A DNA stretch of 64,000 bases from Boesenbergia rotunda (Eukaryota; Streptophyta; Magnoliopsida; Zingiberales; Zingiberaceae), in the NCBI GenBank assembly GCA_024364735.1, contig JAGFNQ010001179.1:1-64000 (forward strand), read 5' to 3'. The stretch's first letter is position 1; each line of letters starts with the position of its first letter. The translations under genes were made by a program, and so were the position numbers. Below, piece after piece: positions 1-10,320 of this stretch. Below the pieces are notes generated by a model. It was not told where the DNA came from and did not search any database. It was given only the letters and a program-made list of their open reading frames with translations.

Positions 1-930
1 ATGATTTACCTGCTCTAAACAGTCTGATTAAGCTGCAGGTGACAGGGGAGGATTCAAACACTCAAGGAGAGGTCAATGGAGGCTTTCCTTGGAGCAGGTT
101 TGTCCGATTCTCCATTTCAGGTTGCAACGGCCGAGCTGCAGACTGGAGCCGAGACTGGGGCTTGGCTGAGGGGATCTCAGGAAGACCAGAGAGGGCTCAG
201 TGGTAGCTGGCGTTGGCAGTGAGGTAGTTGGAGGCTACGGAGGATGTTGTCACCTGGTGCTGTGTGGAGAATCAAAAGGGCGGAAGTTGGCTTCGTGGAA
301 GCAGAATTCGAAAACTTGTGTTCTTGCCGCGCCTTGTGTTCTCCACAACTTGCTTGCTGTGTTCTTGAAGTTTTCATCACTTTGAGCAAGCGATCGAGAA
401 GCAATCATCCATTACTTGAGCGCTTGAAGGAGAGAACAAGGAGCTTGGAGTCCGACAGTGGGAAGACACAAAGAAGGGTTCTTGCGTGAGATCGCCACTG
501 GGTGGAGCTCAGGGAAGCTTGCTGTGTTCTTGTCCTTGCTAAGTGTTTGAGTAAGATCCTTCTTGTTGTTTCTTTGTGCTTAAACTTTATCTGTGATTGA
601 AACGCTGTGGAGAGGTTTCTCCACCGAGAAGGAGGTTGCGTTATATCCGGTGAAAGCCGGGGCTTGATCTGCCGACGATCAAGGGATCGCCCACCTTAAG
701 GGCACGCTAAGGAGTAGGGGCTAGTTATCCCCGAACCTTGTAAACCCTCTTGTTAGCGATCTTGGTAGTTGTCTTTGTTTGCTTTCATTTCTGTTTTCGT
801 TTACTGCACTCATTTTATTTTACATCTTCCGCTGTGCTACTGATAAGTTGAGTGCAGAAAACTTGTTAAGTGCCAAGAAAAAGTGATTGACTATATTCAC
901 CCCCCCTCTCTAGCCATCTCGTTTCCAACA
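1..930 (+). repeat. Element A 5' LTR, 3' part only
   Basis: These bases match roughly 10409-11340 almost base for base. The LTR ends with TTTCCAACA at 930 and is followed two bases later by a primer binding site. The upstream inverted-repeat array and hairpin array seen in the 3' LTR are outside the window. The segment contains the leader-like stretch just before the C-rich run and LTR end seen in all copia LTRs here. Confidence 0.92.
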
Positions 931-932
931 AG

Positions 933-944
933 TGGTATCAGAGC
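933..944 (+). other. Element A primer binding site (initiator Met tRNA)
   Basis: TGGTATCAGAGC is the standard complement of the 3' end of plant initiator methionine tRNA. It lies two bases after the 5' LTR end at 930. The identical 12-mer follows the 5' LTRs of elements B, C, D and E, and appears in reverse complement in F. Confidence 0.92.
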
Positions 945-988
945 TTGGGGCTCTGTTTACGACTTAACATCCGAGAGTTATCAACAAG

Positions 989-2700
989 ATGGCTTTGAGG
1001 AAAGGCTTCTCCACCACCCGACCTCCATTCTTCGATGGCGCTGATTTCCAATATTGGAGATCGAAGATGGAATATTACTTGAAGATGGACATCCATATTT
1101 GGTTCGCGGTGAAGGAGGGATTCACCCCTCCTAAGGATGATGAAGGCAAAGAACTCGAATCGTGGAGGTGGACTGCTGAACAAACTCGGAAGAGTGAAGC
1201 CGACGCGAAGGCGGTTGTCACTCTACAATGTGGCATGAACAAAGATCAACTCATCAAAGTTGGTCCTTTCACAAGTGCAAAGGACTTGTGGAACAAACTC
1301 ATTGAGCTTCATGAGGGCACCCGGGATTCTAGAATCGCAAAGAGGGACTTGTTCCTCAATCAACTTCAAAATCTCTCCATGAAGGAGAATGAATCCGTAA
1401 GTGAGCTTCATAGCCGGTTTAAGGAAGTCCTCAATGAGCTTCATCCAATTGATGAAAAGGTCGAGAATCGCGACCTTGTGAGGTATATCTTGCAAGCATT
1501 TCCAAGGAATGCTTTGTGGTCATCCATGGTGGATGCCTACAAAGTATCCAAGGATTTATCTATTGTAAAGTTAGATGATTTGTTTTGTGAGATGGAATTG
1601 CATGAAATGGCTAACAAAGGCCCCAAGGAGAAGGGGATTGCCTTAGTTGCAGGGGACCGAACCAACAAGAAGAAGAAGGAGAAGAAGAAGGAGAAGGAAG
1701 TCTCTTCATCTTCATCCTCTTCCGAATCCGAGTCCGATTCCGAAGAAGATGGCAGCGGCTCCTCTTCATCCGAAATGGCGAACTTCGTGCGAAGGATGAT
1801 GAGAAGGGATCGACGCTTCAAGAATAGAGGTAACCCTAGTGAATCCAAACTTGATAAGACTAATGCATCTTGCTTTGAGTGTGGTAGAAAAGGGCATTTC
1901 AAGAATGAATGTCCAAAGCTTAAGAAGAAGGAGGAGAAATCCAAAAAGAAAGAAGAAAAATCCAAGAAGAAGAAGAAGGCATTGAAGGCCACTTGGGTGA
2001 GTCATCCTCAAGCTCATCCGATGAAGAGAAGGAGGAGAAGAGCACAAGGCATGTAGCTCTCATGGCTCTTGGAGAGGAGAGCAGTGATGAATCTTCAAGT
2101 TCCTCAAACGCGACTTCATCATCTTCGGATGATGAAGAGGTAACTTCTCCCGAGCTTGAAAAGTGTTATAGAGCAATTGCATGTTTAACTAGTATGCTTA
2201 AAAAGTCCAAAAATAAGGTTAAAGCATTGCAATTAGAAATTGATCAATTGAAGACATCTAGAGATGATAACATTGATGATTTGCATGTTGAATTGCTAGA
2301 AGATGAAATTAAATCTTTGAAACATGAGATTATAAAGTTGAAATCCTCTAAGGTTGAGGAAGTCAATGATTTGCATGATGAATTGCTAGTAGAGGAAAAC
2401 CGATCATTGAAGAGTGAAGTTGAGAAGCTCAAGAATATTCTTGGGAAATTCTCAACTAGCTCTAAGACCCTAGACATGATCCTAAATGCCCAAAGGGCAG
2501 TTTACAATAGGGCCGGTATTGGTTACCGACCCAAAGAACCCTCATTCGTGTCCTTGATGTCTAGGACTGATATGAGACAATCTAGGACACCCAAAATCCA
2601 AAAGAAAGTTGTCAAGGCATGGGTGCCTAAGTCATGTTTAGTTGATGCTTTAGGTCCCAAGGTTTGGGTACCTAAAACTTCTATTTTTTGAATTGTGTAG
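989..2700 (+). pseudogene. gag: Element A gag (copia-type capsid/nucleocapsid), one frameshift
   Basis: Gag forms the virus-like particle and packages the element RNA. The N-terminal two thirds resembles the UBN2/copia gag family, with the conserved KDLWNKLIELHEG stretch near residue 100. A lysine- and serine-rich linker precedes a CCHC zinc knuckle, CFECGRKGHFKNEC, near residue 294. The last third is a predicted coiled coil ending in a GYRPKEPSF region. The start at 989 is chosen because it is the first ATG after the PBS and matches gag of B, C and F. The frame breaks near 1997, where GGGTGAG stands for GGGATGAG in element F; reading resumes one frame over. The continued frame meets UGA at 2689-2691 and UAG at 2698-2700. 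In F only the UAG is present, so the UGA is a later change. Confidence 0.9.
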
Positions 2701-5700
2701 GTTATGATTGAGGGGGAGCATCTATCAACTTGGTTCGTTGATAGTGGATGCTCCAAACACATGACCGGGGATAGATCATTGTTTACCACACTTCACAAGA
2801 AAAGTAGAGGTAATGTATCATTTGGTAACAATGGTAGTCTTAAGGTCATAGGAATAGGAGACATTCAAATATCCGAATGTCTTAGAATTTCAAATGTCCT
2901 TCTAGTCAAGGTGATAAAATTTAATCTCCTAAGTGTGAGCCAATTGTGTGACACGGGTTACACAATTGACTTCCAACCAAGTCAATGTCTAGTTAGACAA
3001 CATGACACCTTGGACACGGTACTAGTAGGAGCAAGAGTAGACAATATTTATCAAGTTTCATTTAAAAGTGCTACTAATGCTTTTGCTAAGTGTCTCATAT
3101 CAAAAGAAGAAGAATCCACCCTTTGGCACCGGAGGTTAGCACATGTCAACATGAAGAACATCCGGAAGTTGGCCAACAAGGGACTAGTCCGTGGCTTACC
3201 ATGCATCAAGTATGAGAAAGATAAACTTTGTGATGCATGTCAAATGGGTAAGCAAACAAAATTGCACATAAAGGTAAAAGCGCTGTAAGTACTTCCAATG
3301 CATTAGATTTACTTCATATGGATCTATTTGATTGTAGTACCATCATATCATTGAATGGAAGTAGATATTGCTTTGTTATCATTGATGATTTCACTAGATA
3401 TACATGGACTTACTTTTTAAAATATAAGGACCAAACCTTAGATATTTTCATTTCTTTTTGTAGAAGAGTTGAAAATGAAAAATCATCAACTATTAAGACA
3501 ATTAGAAGTGATCATGGAGGTGAATTTCAAAATCAAAGGTTTTTAGAATTTTGTCAGGATAGAGGTTATAAGCATGAGTTCTCTACTCCTAGAACACCAC
3601 AACAAAATGGTGTTGTAGAGAGGAAGAACCGTGTTCTTCAAGAAGCTGCACGAAGCATGCTTAATGAGTACTCACTCCCGAGTTACTTGTGGGCTGAAGC
3701 TGTAAATACAGCTTGCTATGTGCAAAACCGGGTCCTCATTCATAGGTTTCTAGGAAAGACTCCCCATGAACTTTGGTTTGGGAAACCACCTACAGTTAAA
3801 CACCTTAGGGTGTTTGGTTGCAAGGTGTTCATCCTAAACACCAAGGACCACCTTGGGAAGTTCACGGCAAAGGCTGATGAAGGGATACTAGTCGGGTACT
3901 CCCTCGTTAGTAAAGCCTACCGAGTCTATAACAAGAAATCTAGATTAGTTGAAGAGTCATCTGATGTGGTTTTTGAAGAAATTCCAAAATCAAGTGACCA
4001 ATCAGAAAATGTAGACGGAGTTCAACTCGAACTTAGGAGACTAAGTTTGAAAGAAACTCCAAGTGTTGTTGATGGTGATGAGTCTGATGATGGTGAACCT
4101 AGACAACCCATTGATCAGCCGGATCCTGAGGCTGAACTTGTGTCTAGTGAACCAGTTCAAGAAGCACCACCAACTCCTAGGCAAACTAGATTAGCCTCTA
4201 GTCATCCCCAAGACCAAATTGTTGGAGACATCCATCATGGGGTTAGAACTAGATCATTTTTCCGGAATGAGGCTAATGAAGTTGCCCTAATTTCAGAAAT
4301 TGAACCTAGAAAAATTGATGAAGCATTAAATGATCCCGATTGGATCATTGCAATGCAAGATGAGCTAGGTCAATTTGAGAGGAGTCAAGTTTGGGACTTG
4401 TCCCTAGACCCAAGAAGACCACATTATTGGAACCAAATGGGTCTTCAAAAAAATTGAACCATAAGGGAGAAATCATTAGAAACAAGGCACGCTTAGTAGC
4501 CAAGGGCTACAGTCAAGTTGAAGGCCTTGATTATGATGAGACCTATGCTCCCGTGGCACGATTAGAGTCCATCCGATTGATGCTTGCATTTGCAGCTCAT
4601 CGTGGTTTCAAATTATATCAAATGGACGTCAAATCGGCCTTCCTAATGGTTTGATTAGAGAAGAGGTCTACGTCGAACAACCTCCGGGGTTTGAGAGTAC
4701 CGAATTCCAAACCACGTGTTCAAGCTCAAAAAGGCACTTTATGGCCTTAAACAAGCACCCCGAGCTTGGTATGAGCGGTTGTCGACATTCCTAATTGAGA
4801 AGGGCTTCGTTAGAGGCCAAATAGACCCTACGCTATTTCTACGAAGAGATGGTGACAATATTTTTGTAGCCCAAGTATATGTCGATGACATAATTTGTGG
4901 CTCAAATAATAAGGGCTATTTAAATGAGTTCATTGGACACATGGAGAGTGAGTTTGAAATGAGTCTAGTGGGAGAGTTGACTTTCTTTCTTGGACTTGAA
5001 ATCAAGCAAACTCGCGATGGTATCCATGTGCACCAATCAAAGTATACACAAGAAATGCTTCGCAAATTCAACATGATGATTCAAAAGAGGTAACCACTCC
5101 TATGGCTACAAACACAAGATTAGACAATGATGAGAGTGGTAAACCCGTTGATTTGACTCAATATCGAAGCATGATAGGCAGTTTGCTATACCTTACAGCT
5201 AGTCGACCTGATATATATTTGCTGTGGGTATGTGCGCTAGGTATCAAGTTTGTGCCAAGGAATCTCACTTAATCGCTGTTAAGCGAATTTTGAGATATCT
5301 CAAAGGCACAATCGGAGTCGGTCTATGGTACCCCCGTACCGAATCATTTGATTTAATTGGCTATACGGATTCCGACTACGCTGGATGTAAGTTGGACCGG
5401 AAAAGCACAAGTGGGGGTTGTCAATTCTTAGGTTCGTCCTTAGTAAGTTGGTCAAGTCGGAAGCAACATTGTGTTGCTCTCTCCACGACCGAGGCAGAAT
5501 ATATCGCCATGGGAGAGAGTGTATCACAATTGTTATGGATGATACATACTTTAGAGGACTATGGATTGAGTTACAAGGGTGTGCAAGTGTTATGTGATAA
5601 CATTAGCACAATTAACTTAACCAAGAATCCAGTCCATCATTCTAGGACCAAACATATTGAGGTGCGTCACCACTTCATTAGGGATCATGTAGCTAGGGGA

Positions 5701-5820
5701 GATATTGTACTCTCTCATGTAGAGTCCAAATCAAACTTAGCTGACATCTTCACTAAACCACTTCCCGAAAATGAATTTAGTTTCCTAAGACGGGAATTGG
5801 GAATGTGTCGTGCTTCATAG
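2701..5820 (+). pseudogene. pol: Element A pol: protease, integrase, reverse transcriptase, RNase H
   Basis: Pol follows gag in the same frame directly after a UAG. Protease shows FVDSGCSKHMTGD (DSG active site, about 2740). The integrase zinc finger spans HRRLAHVN to CDACQMGK (3125-3250). The integrase core has DHGGEF and NGVVERKN (about 3510-3630). Reverse transcriptase has the YVDD box near 4880, and RNase H has DNISTINLT and HHFIRDHV (5600-5700). Compared with element F, the frame is broken by single missing bases near 3261, 4399, 4647, 4698, 5083 and 5212. I see no in-frame nonsense substitution in the rest. Each domain's active-site motifs are still present, so the gene is either freshly decayed or its breaks are sequence errors. 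Confidence 0.92.
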
Positions 5821-6357
5821 GATTGAATTGCATTCAAACCCTCCATGAGTATTTCAAATTGTTGGGGAACAATTGGGTAACTTTGGGAACATCTCACACA
5901 AACTATAAGGTTTACCAAAACGTTTTTGCTTGCTAGAAATGGGATGAGATGTTAGGATCAACTCAATTTCTCAAAATGTCAATGCATCCCTTGAGAAGTT
6001 AAGTTGACGAGATAATAATCACGGTGGTGACCAAGTATGGGGAAAACCATTGCATAACATATGTGTATATGGCTCCATGATCATACTTGGACATTCCAAT
6101 CAAGGAAACTTGATTGGAACATTGGATTTGATTCAAACTTAGTTGAAATTGCTTGAATGATTGTTGATTGAGTTTGACTCCATTTAGATGGATCAAAGTG
6201 ATTGTTGAACCTATAAGGACTTTTGATTCTTGTTCAGGGATCAATTTTAGTCATGAGATCATGTCCAAGTTCGATAAACTTCACCAGATCTCGTTGGAAA
6301 GTTTCAGAAATTCTGAAACTGAACATTTCAGTTCGTATCAGGGAGTATCAGGAACCC
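5821..6357 (+). other. Element A spacer between pol and the internal promoter
   Basis: No coding region is supported here. The stretch is AT-rich, begins after the RNase H stop and is closely matched on the minus strand by 58216-58636 of element F, including the AACCTATAAGGACTTTTGAT segment. Conservation without an open frame suggests an untranslated or structural role. Confidence 0.6.
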
Positions 6358-6720
6358 TGATCGGTCACCGGACCGATCAGGCATAGGGCTGATCGTCTCC
6401 GGACCGATCTGGCTCCTTCCTTTGGTGATCGGTCCACAGACCGATCAGCGTGGCAAGCAGTGACTTTCGAAATTTTAACCAAGTTTACTAAGCCAGCCTG
6501 GATCGGTCCCCGGACCGATCTGGCACCCTGCTGGGACTGGTCCACAGACCGATCAGGGGGCTCACATTAAGCCTCCCGAGCCTACTGATCTCTCCCTGAT
6601 CGATCAACCGATCGATCAGGAGCTTGCCTGATCGGTCACCCGACCGATCAGGCTCGGTTCAGTCCGATCAGGCTATAGCCTGATCGGTCTGGGCGCGATC
6701 AGATCGAACGGTGATCCGTT
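6358..6720 (+). promoter_or_regulatory. Element A internal inverted-repeat array upstream of the envelope-like gene
   Basis: About eight copies of an inverted repeat of the form GATCGGTC-(4-5 nt)-GACCGATC fill this stretch, for example near 6359, 6427, 6500, 6629 and 6685. The same motif occurs about eleven times in the 3' LTR (9831-10320). Spacing is irregular, about 30-70 bases. Downstream lie CATTAAAAT near 6726, a C/G-rich untranslated leader, and the first ATG of the envelope-like gene at 7014. I infer an internal promoter that carries the LTR's repeat module; transcription is not proven by sequence. Confidence 0.6.
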
Positions 6721-7013
6721 CAGATGCATTAAAATCTGGTTGGTGGACCGATCCACCTACCGATTAAATCCTCCCAAAACCCCTCATTGCCGAACCCTAG
6801 CGCCGAAACTTCCCACTCGCGCAACCCTTGCTTCGTGCGAGAGCTCTCCAGTGCTTTCGTCTCCCTCTTTCGCGTGCGTGCGAGTTCTCGCGAAGGCTTC
6901 TACGGGCGTTTTCTTGCTCCCGGCAAGTTCTCTTTTGCTCGGAGTCTTCTGCGTCTCTGTCTTTCGAGCGTCTCCTGCGCAAGCTTGGTTTTTCCACCTT
7001 CAAATTCTCACCA

Positions 7014-8646
7014 ATGGCACCTAAGTAAGTTTTGATCTCAGTTTTTCCTTGCCAATCAGTTCATAAAATTATGTTTTGAAGCTAATCATGGTTTGGTGTT
7101 GTTCTTGGTGTGGTGCCGTGACCCTCTTGTATTTGCCGTGACCTCACTTTCTCATCAAATGATCAAATCGATTTTTCATCTCATTTTGTTTTACTTTTGA
7201 TCTTGATTTAACGTCTATCTTATGATTGGGTCTTATCTATGATGATCAATTCTTAAACTTGTGATTCAAACTGTATGTCATCAAATTCCTGATTAAATCC
7301 TCTGTTATGACCAATTCCATTCTATAGAAAGTGTTCTAAGGGTAAAAACCTATGGTGGAAAGCTCCAAGGGCACAGGCCCTTCAATATCTACACCTTCAC
7401 CAAGGCCTCCACCACCTCCACATACTCGATTTCAGAGTATCACCCTTGCGTTAAATTTCGAGTGGCACAATTTCAAATTAATGCCATGTCGAACTATAGA
7501 TCAATCCTTCATCTATGAGCATTGCCCGACTGTCCGACAAGTTATCACACATTATAATCTTCAATCCATTTTTTACCTTGAGAGGCCGATCAACCTTGAC
7601 TTGGTCTCTGAATTCTATAACAACATGGTGAGTGGAGAGGGCACGGGGTGGAGGACCCGTGTTGCCGGTATTGATCTTGATTTTAATCGATCTATTTTCA
7701 CTGATTTTCTCGGCTGTCGCCGGTCAGACAATGATTTCTTTCTCTACCCTTATCCTCCTAATCCCCTTCCTATTCCATTCGATGGAGTGACTCCTGATTC
7801 CATCTACGAGTACTTTCTAGGCCATCCCAGGCCAGGGGGTTCTGGTGAGCGCACCCGTGACTTTCCTACTTTTCCTGCTCTTCGCCTTTCCCCGGTTGAC
7901 TATGTTTTGTTTAAAATCATCACCAACTGTCTCCTTCCAACTACTTCCAAACACCTTGATGCGATTCAACCGTTCCACTGCTTGATGCTCTACGGGATGC
8001 ATCAGCAGTTAGATTTTGACCCAGTGGCTTCGGTCTATTTCTCTATCATCATCCACAGTATGCCGTCCTCCCAGTCAGTCTATATGCCATTCGGCCATAT
8101 CATCACCGCCTGGCTGGAATCGGTTGGCATCGATGTTTCACAGGGCCACATTGTGCCCATGATTCGACAGGACTGCCGTCTGGACCGCCGCATGCTTGCT
8201 CAGTCCGGTATTGTTCTTGGGCCCCAGGGGCTAAGGTGGAAGGATCGCAGACGTGAGGGAGAGCTACAGAGAGCAGCTCATGACCAAGAGCCGCCAGCTG
8301 CGACTGCCGACTACGATGAGTGGCCCCTGATCTACGCTGGCAGGTTGCAGAGATAGAGCGGATGATGGCGCACGAGTTGCATATCTCCGAGCTCTGGCGA
8401 CAGGAGGTCCGCTCAGATTTTCATTCTTTCGATCGCCGTCTCGATGCTCTAGGCTCTGGTGTCTCTGAGATGCGCTCATTCCAGGACAGATGGTATGAAG
8501 AGTGGTATCATCATACATTTCCTGATGGTGCGTCCCCCAGTGGCCCTTCACCCGGGAATATCATATATATCGATGATTCGACGATGATGCCGCTGACGAT
8601 TGCTGATCTCTTGATTTGTGTGACTTTTGGGCTGTATGCCCCTTGA
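7014..8646 (+). pseudogene. Element A envelope-like gene, two exons, probably frameshifted
   Basis: The third gene of Sireviruses is commonly called envelope-like; its function is unknown. A short first exon (7014-7024) ends at AA/GTAAGT and an intron runs to TATAG at 7327. The main open frame (7352-8356) contains FYNNM near residue 90 of the main frame, a cysteine-arginine segment LGCRRSDNDFF, and a long conserved middle ending near DCRLDRRML. The frame then slips near 8320 and continues to 8646 with a charged, coiled-coil-like tail (RQEVRSDFHSFDRRLDAL). The spliced first exon joins one base out of step with the main frame, unlike in element F. I see no convincing signal peptide. Confidence 0.7.
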
Positions 8647-9021
8647 CTTGACTATTGTGGCCTTGTGCCACTCGTATCTTGCCTTTGATGCATGTGTCAT
8701 GCATCTTGCTACTTGTCTGGATATTTTATGCTTTGACTTGTCTGACTTTGCTCACATGCTTATCTACTCTTAGTATGTCTATTGCTGATGCCATGTTGTT
8801 CATATGACTATGATCTGCATATTTGCTACATTGCCATGTTCATGCTTATAATGCCATGTTTACTTGATACATATGAATGTTATGGCATGCTTTGTGAGTT
8901 GTTACTTTATGTTCGTATGATGCATGTGATTGCTATATCTTGCTCTATCTTTTTCACATGTGTTCATATGGTTATCCAAAAACCAATTACATCTTTGTTG
9001 ATTTGGGATACCCCTAGGGTT
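8647..9021 (+). other. Element A 3' untranslated stretch
   Basis: No supported gene. The bases are T- and G-rich with many ATG and TGCTAT words and no conserved frame. Element F has the matching stretch on its minus strand (about 55640-56020). Confidence 0.5.
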
Positions 9022-9222
9022 GAGGGGGAGTTTGTTTAAAACTTAACAGCCCCTCTAGCTCCTTTTCGGTGTTTGACAAAGGGGGAGAGTGTGGATTGGT
9101 TAAGTTTAGGATGATCATGTTGTAGGGGGAGGATCTGGATTCCCCTATGATTCTAAAGTTGAGCAATTGATTGAGAATCCCTAAACTTAAAATCGGATTG
9201 TCAAACAACAAAAAGGGGGAGA
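9022..9222 (+). promoter_or_regulatory. Element A cluster of polypurine tracts
   Basis: Four purine runs of the type GAGGGGGAG occur near 9022, 9078, 9124 and 9210. The last, AAAAAGGGGGAGA, abuts the 3' LTR and is the natural plus-strand primer. Several polypurine tracts before the 3' LTR are a known trait of Sireviruses. Confidence 0.8.
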
Positions 9223-9344
9223 TTGTTGATGCAGTCTGGCCCTGATTGTTGTTTTGGTGTTGACAACGATTTTAGTTTAGGTTGATTATGATTATGATGA
9301 TTATGATTAAGTCCTGGTCGGGGATCAGGCATGGTATGGTAAAT

Positions 9345-9800
9345 CCTAGTCTGGAGGGCTAGGTGTTGGAAAATCCTAATCTGGAGGGTTAGGTGTTGAA
9401 AATCCTAGCTTGGAGGGCTAGGTGTATGAAAAGTCCTAATTCGGAAGAGGGGGTGAAAAGTCCTAGCTTGGAGGGCTAGGTGAAAAGTCTAGCTTGGAGG
9501 GCTAGGTGAAAAGTCCTAACTTGGAGGGTTAGGTGCAAATTCCCATCTTGGAGGATTAGGTGAAAAAGTCCTGGCTTGGAGGGTCAGGTGCCTAGCTTGG
9601 AGGGCTAGGATGGATGATGTTCTAACTCGGAAGGGTTGGGTGAAAAGTCCTAGCTTGGAGGGCTAGGTGAAAAGTCCTAGCTTGGAGGGCTAGGTGAAAA
9701 GTCCTAACTTGGAGGGTTAGGTGCAAATTCCCAACTTGGAGAGTTAGATGGAAAAATCCTTAGCTTGGAGGGCTAAGGTGAATGAAACCCTGGCTTGGAG
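9345..9800 (+). repeat. Array of short hairpin units in element A LTR
   Basis: Units of about 25 bases read AAGTCCTAGCTTGGAGGGC followed by TAGGTG and are repeated about fifteen times with variation. Each can fold as a small stem, CCTAGC pairing with GCTAGG around a TTGGAG loop. Unit lengths vary slightly and the array ends where the inverted-repeat array starts. Confidence 0.8.
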
Positions 9801-9830
9801 GGCTAGGTTTGAGTCCCTGGATCGGTCTGG

Positions 9831-10320
9831 TGACCGATCAGGGACATTAGCACGCTGCTCCTTCGTGGATCGGTCTGGTGACCGATCCAGCGATGTCTGA
9901 TCGGACTGGTGACCGATCAGGGAGCGTACAGTGAGGTTGGGAACCTACTGTGTGGCTCCTGATCGGTCTGGTGACCGATCAGGGAGCAGGCTGCTTCCTC
10001 ACTGCCTTGCTCCTGATCGGTCTGGTGACCGATCAGGGAGCGGGAAGTGAGTGAGTTCCCTTGCTGATCAAGTCCTGAACGGTCCGGTGACCGATCAGGG
10101 ACTTAGGAGCTGATTAAAAAATCACTGTTCATCTGTCCTGATCGGTCTGGGTGACCGATCAGGCTTCACTCTGATCGGTCTGGTGACCGATCAGGCTTCA
10201 CTCTGATCGGTCCGGTGACCGATCAGGCTGTGTTGCCGTAAGAGCTGGGAATCCCAGCACAGCAGTAGATCGGTCTGGTGACCGATCCACAAGTCCTGGA
10301 TCGGTCCGGTGACCGATCAC
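9831..10320 (+). promoter_or_regulatory. Inverted-repeat array in element A LTR (U3)
   Basis: About eleven copies of GATCGGTCTGGTGACCGATC or a one- or two-base variant lie here at 30-70 base spacing, for example near 9832, 9870, 9960, 10015, 10173, 10204, 10267 and 10299. Arms are eight bases with a four-base centre, the form expected of a binding site for a dimeric protein. The same motif is found upstream of the envelope-like gene (6358-6720). Confidence 0.8.

Noticed and set aside
933..944. Possible tRNA gene at the TGGTATCAGAGC sites
   Set aside because: Only the 12-base complement to the tRNA 3' end is present, as expected for a primer binding site.
1537..2047. Serine- and phenylalanine-rich minus-strand frames opposite gag (also 62232-62759)
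   Set aside because: They mirror the lysine and serine codon runs of gag and have no independent support.
7352..8356. Calling the third Sirevirus gene a true viral envelope glycoprotein
   Set aside because: No signal peptide, fusion peptide or transmembrane span is visible in any copy, so only the neutral name envelope-like is used.
9345..10320. CRISPR-like appearance of evenly repeated short palindromes
   Set aside because: Spacing and unit length vary, the repeats lie inside an LTR, and this is a plant genome with no cas genes.
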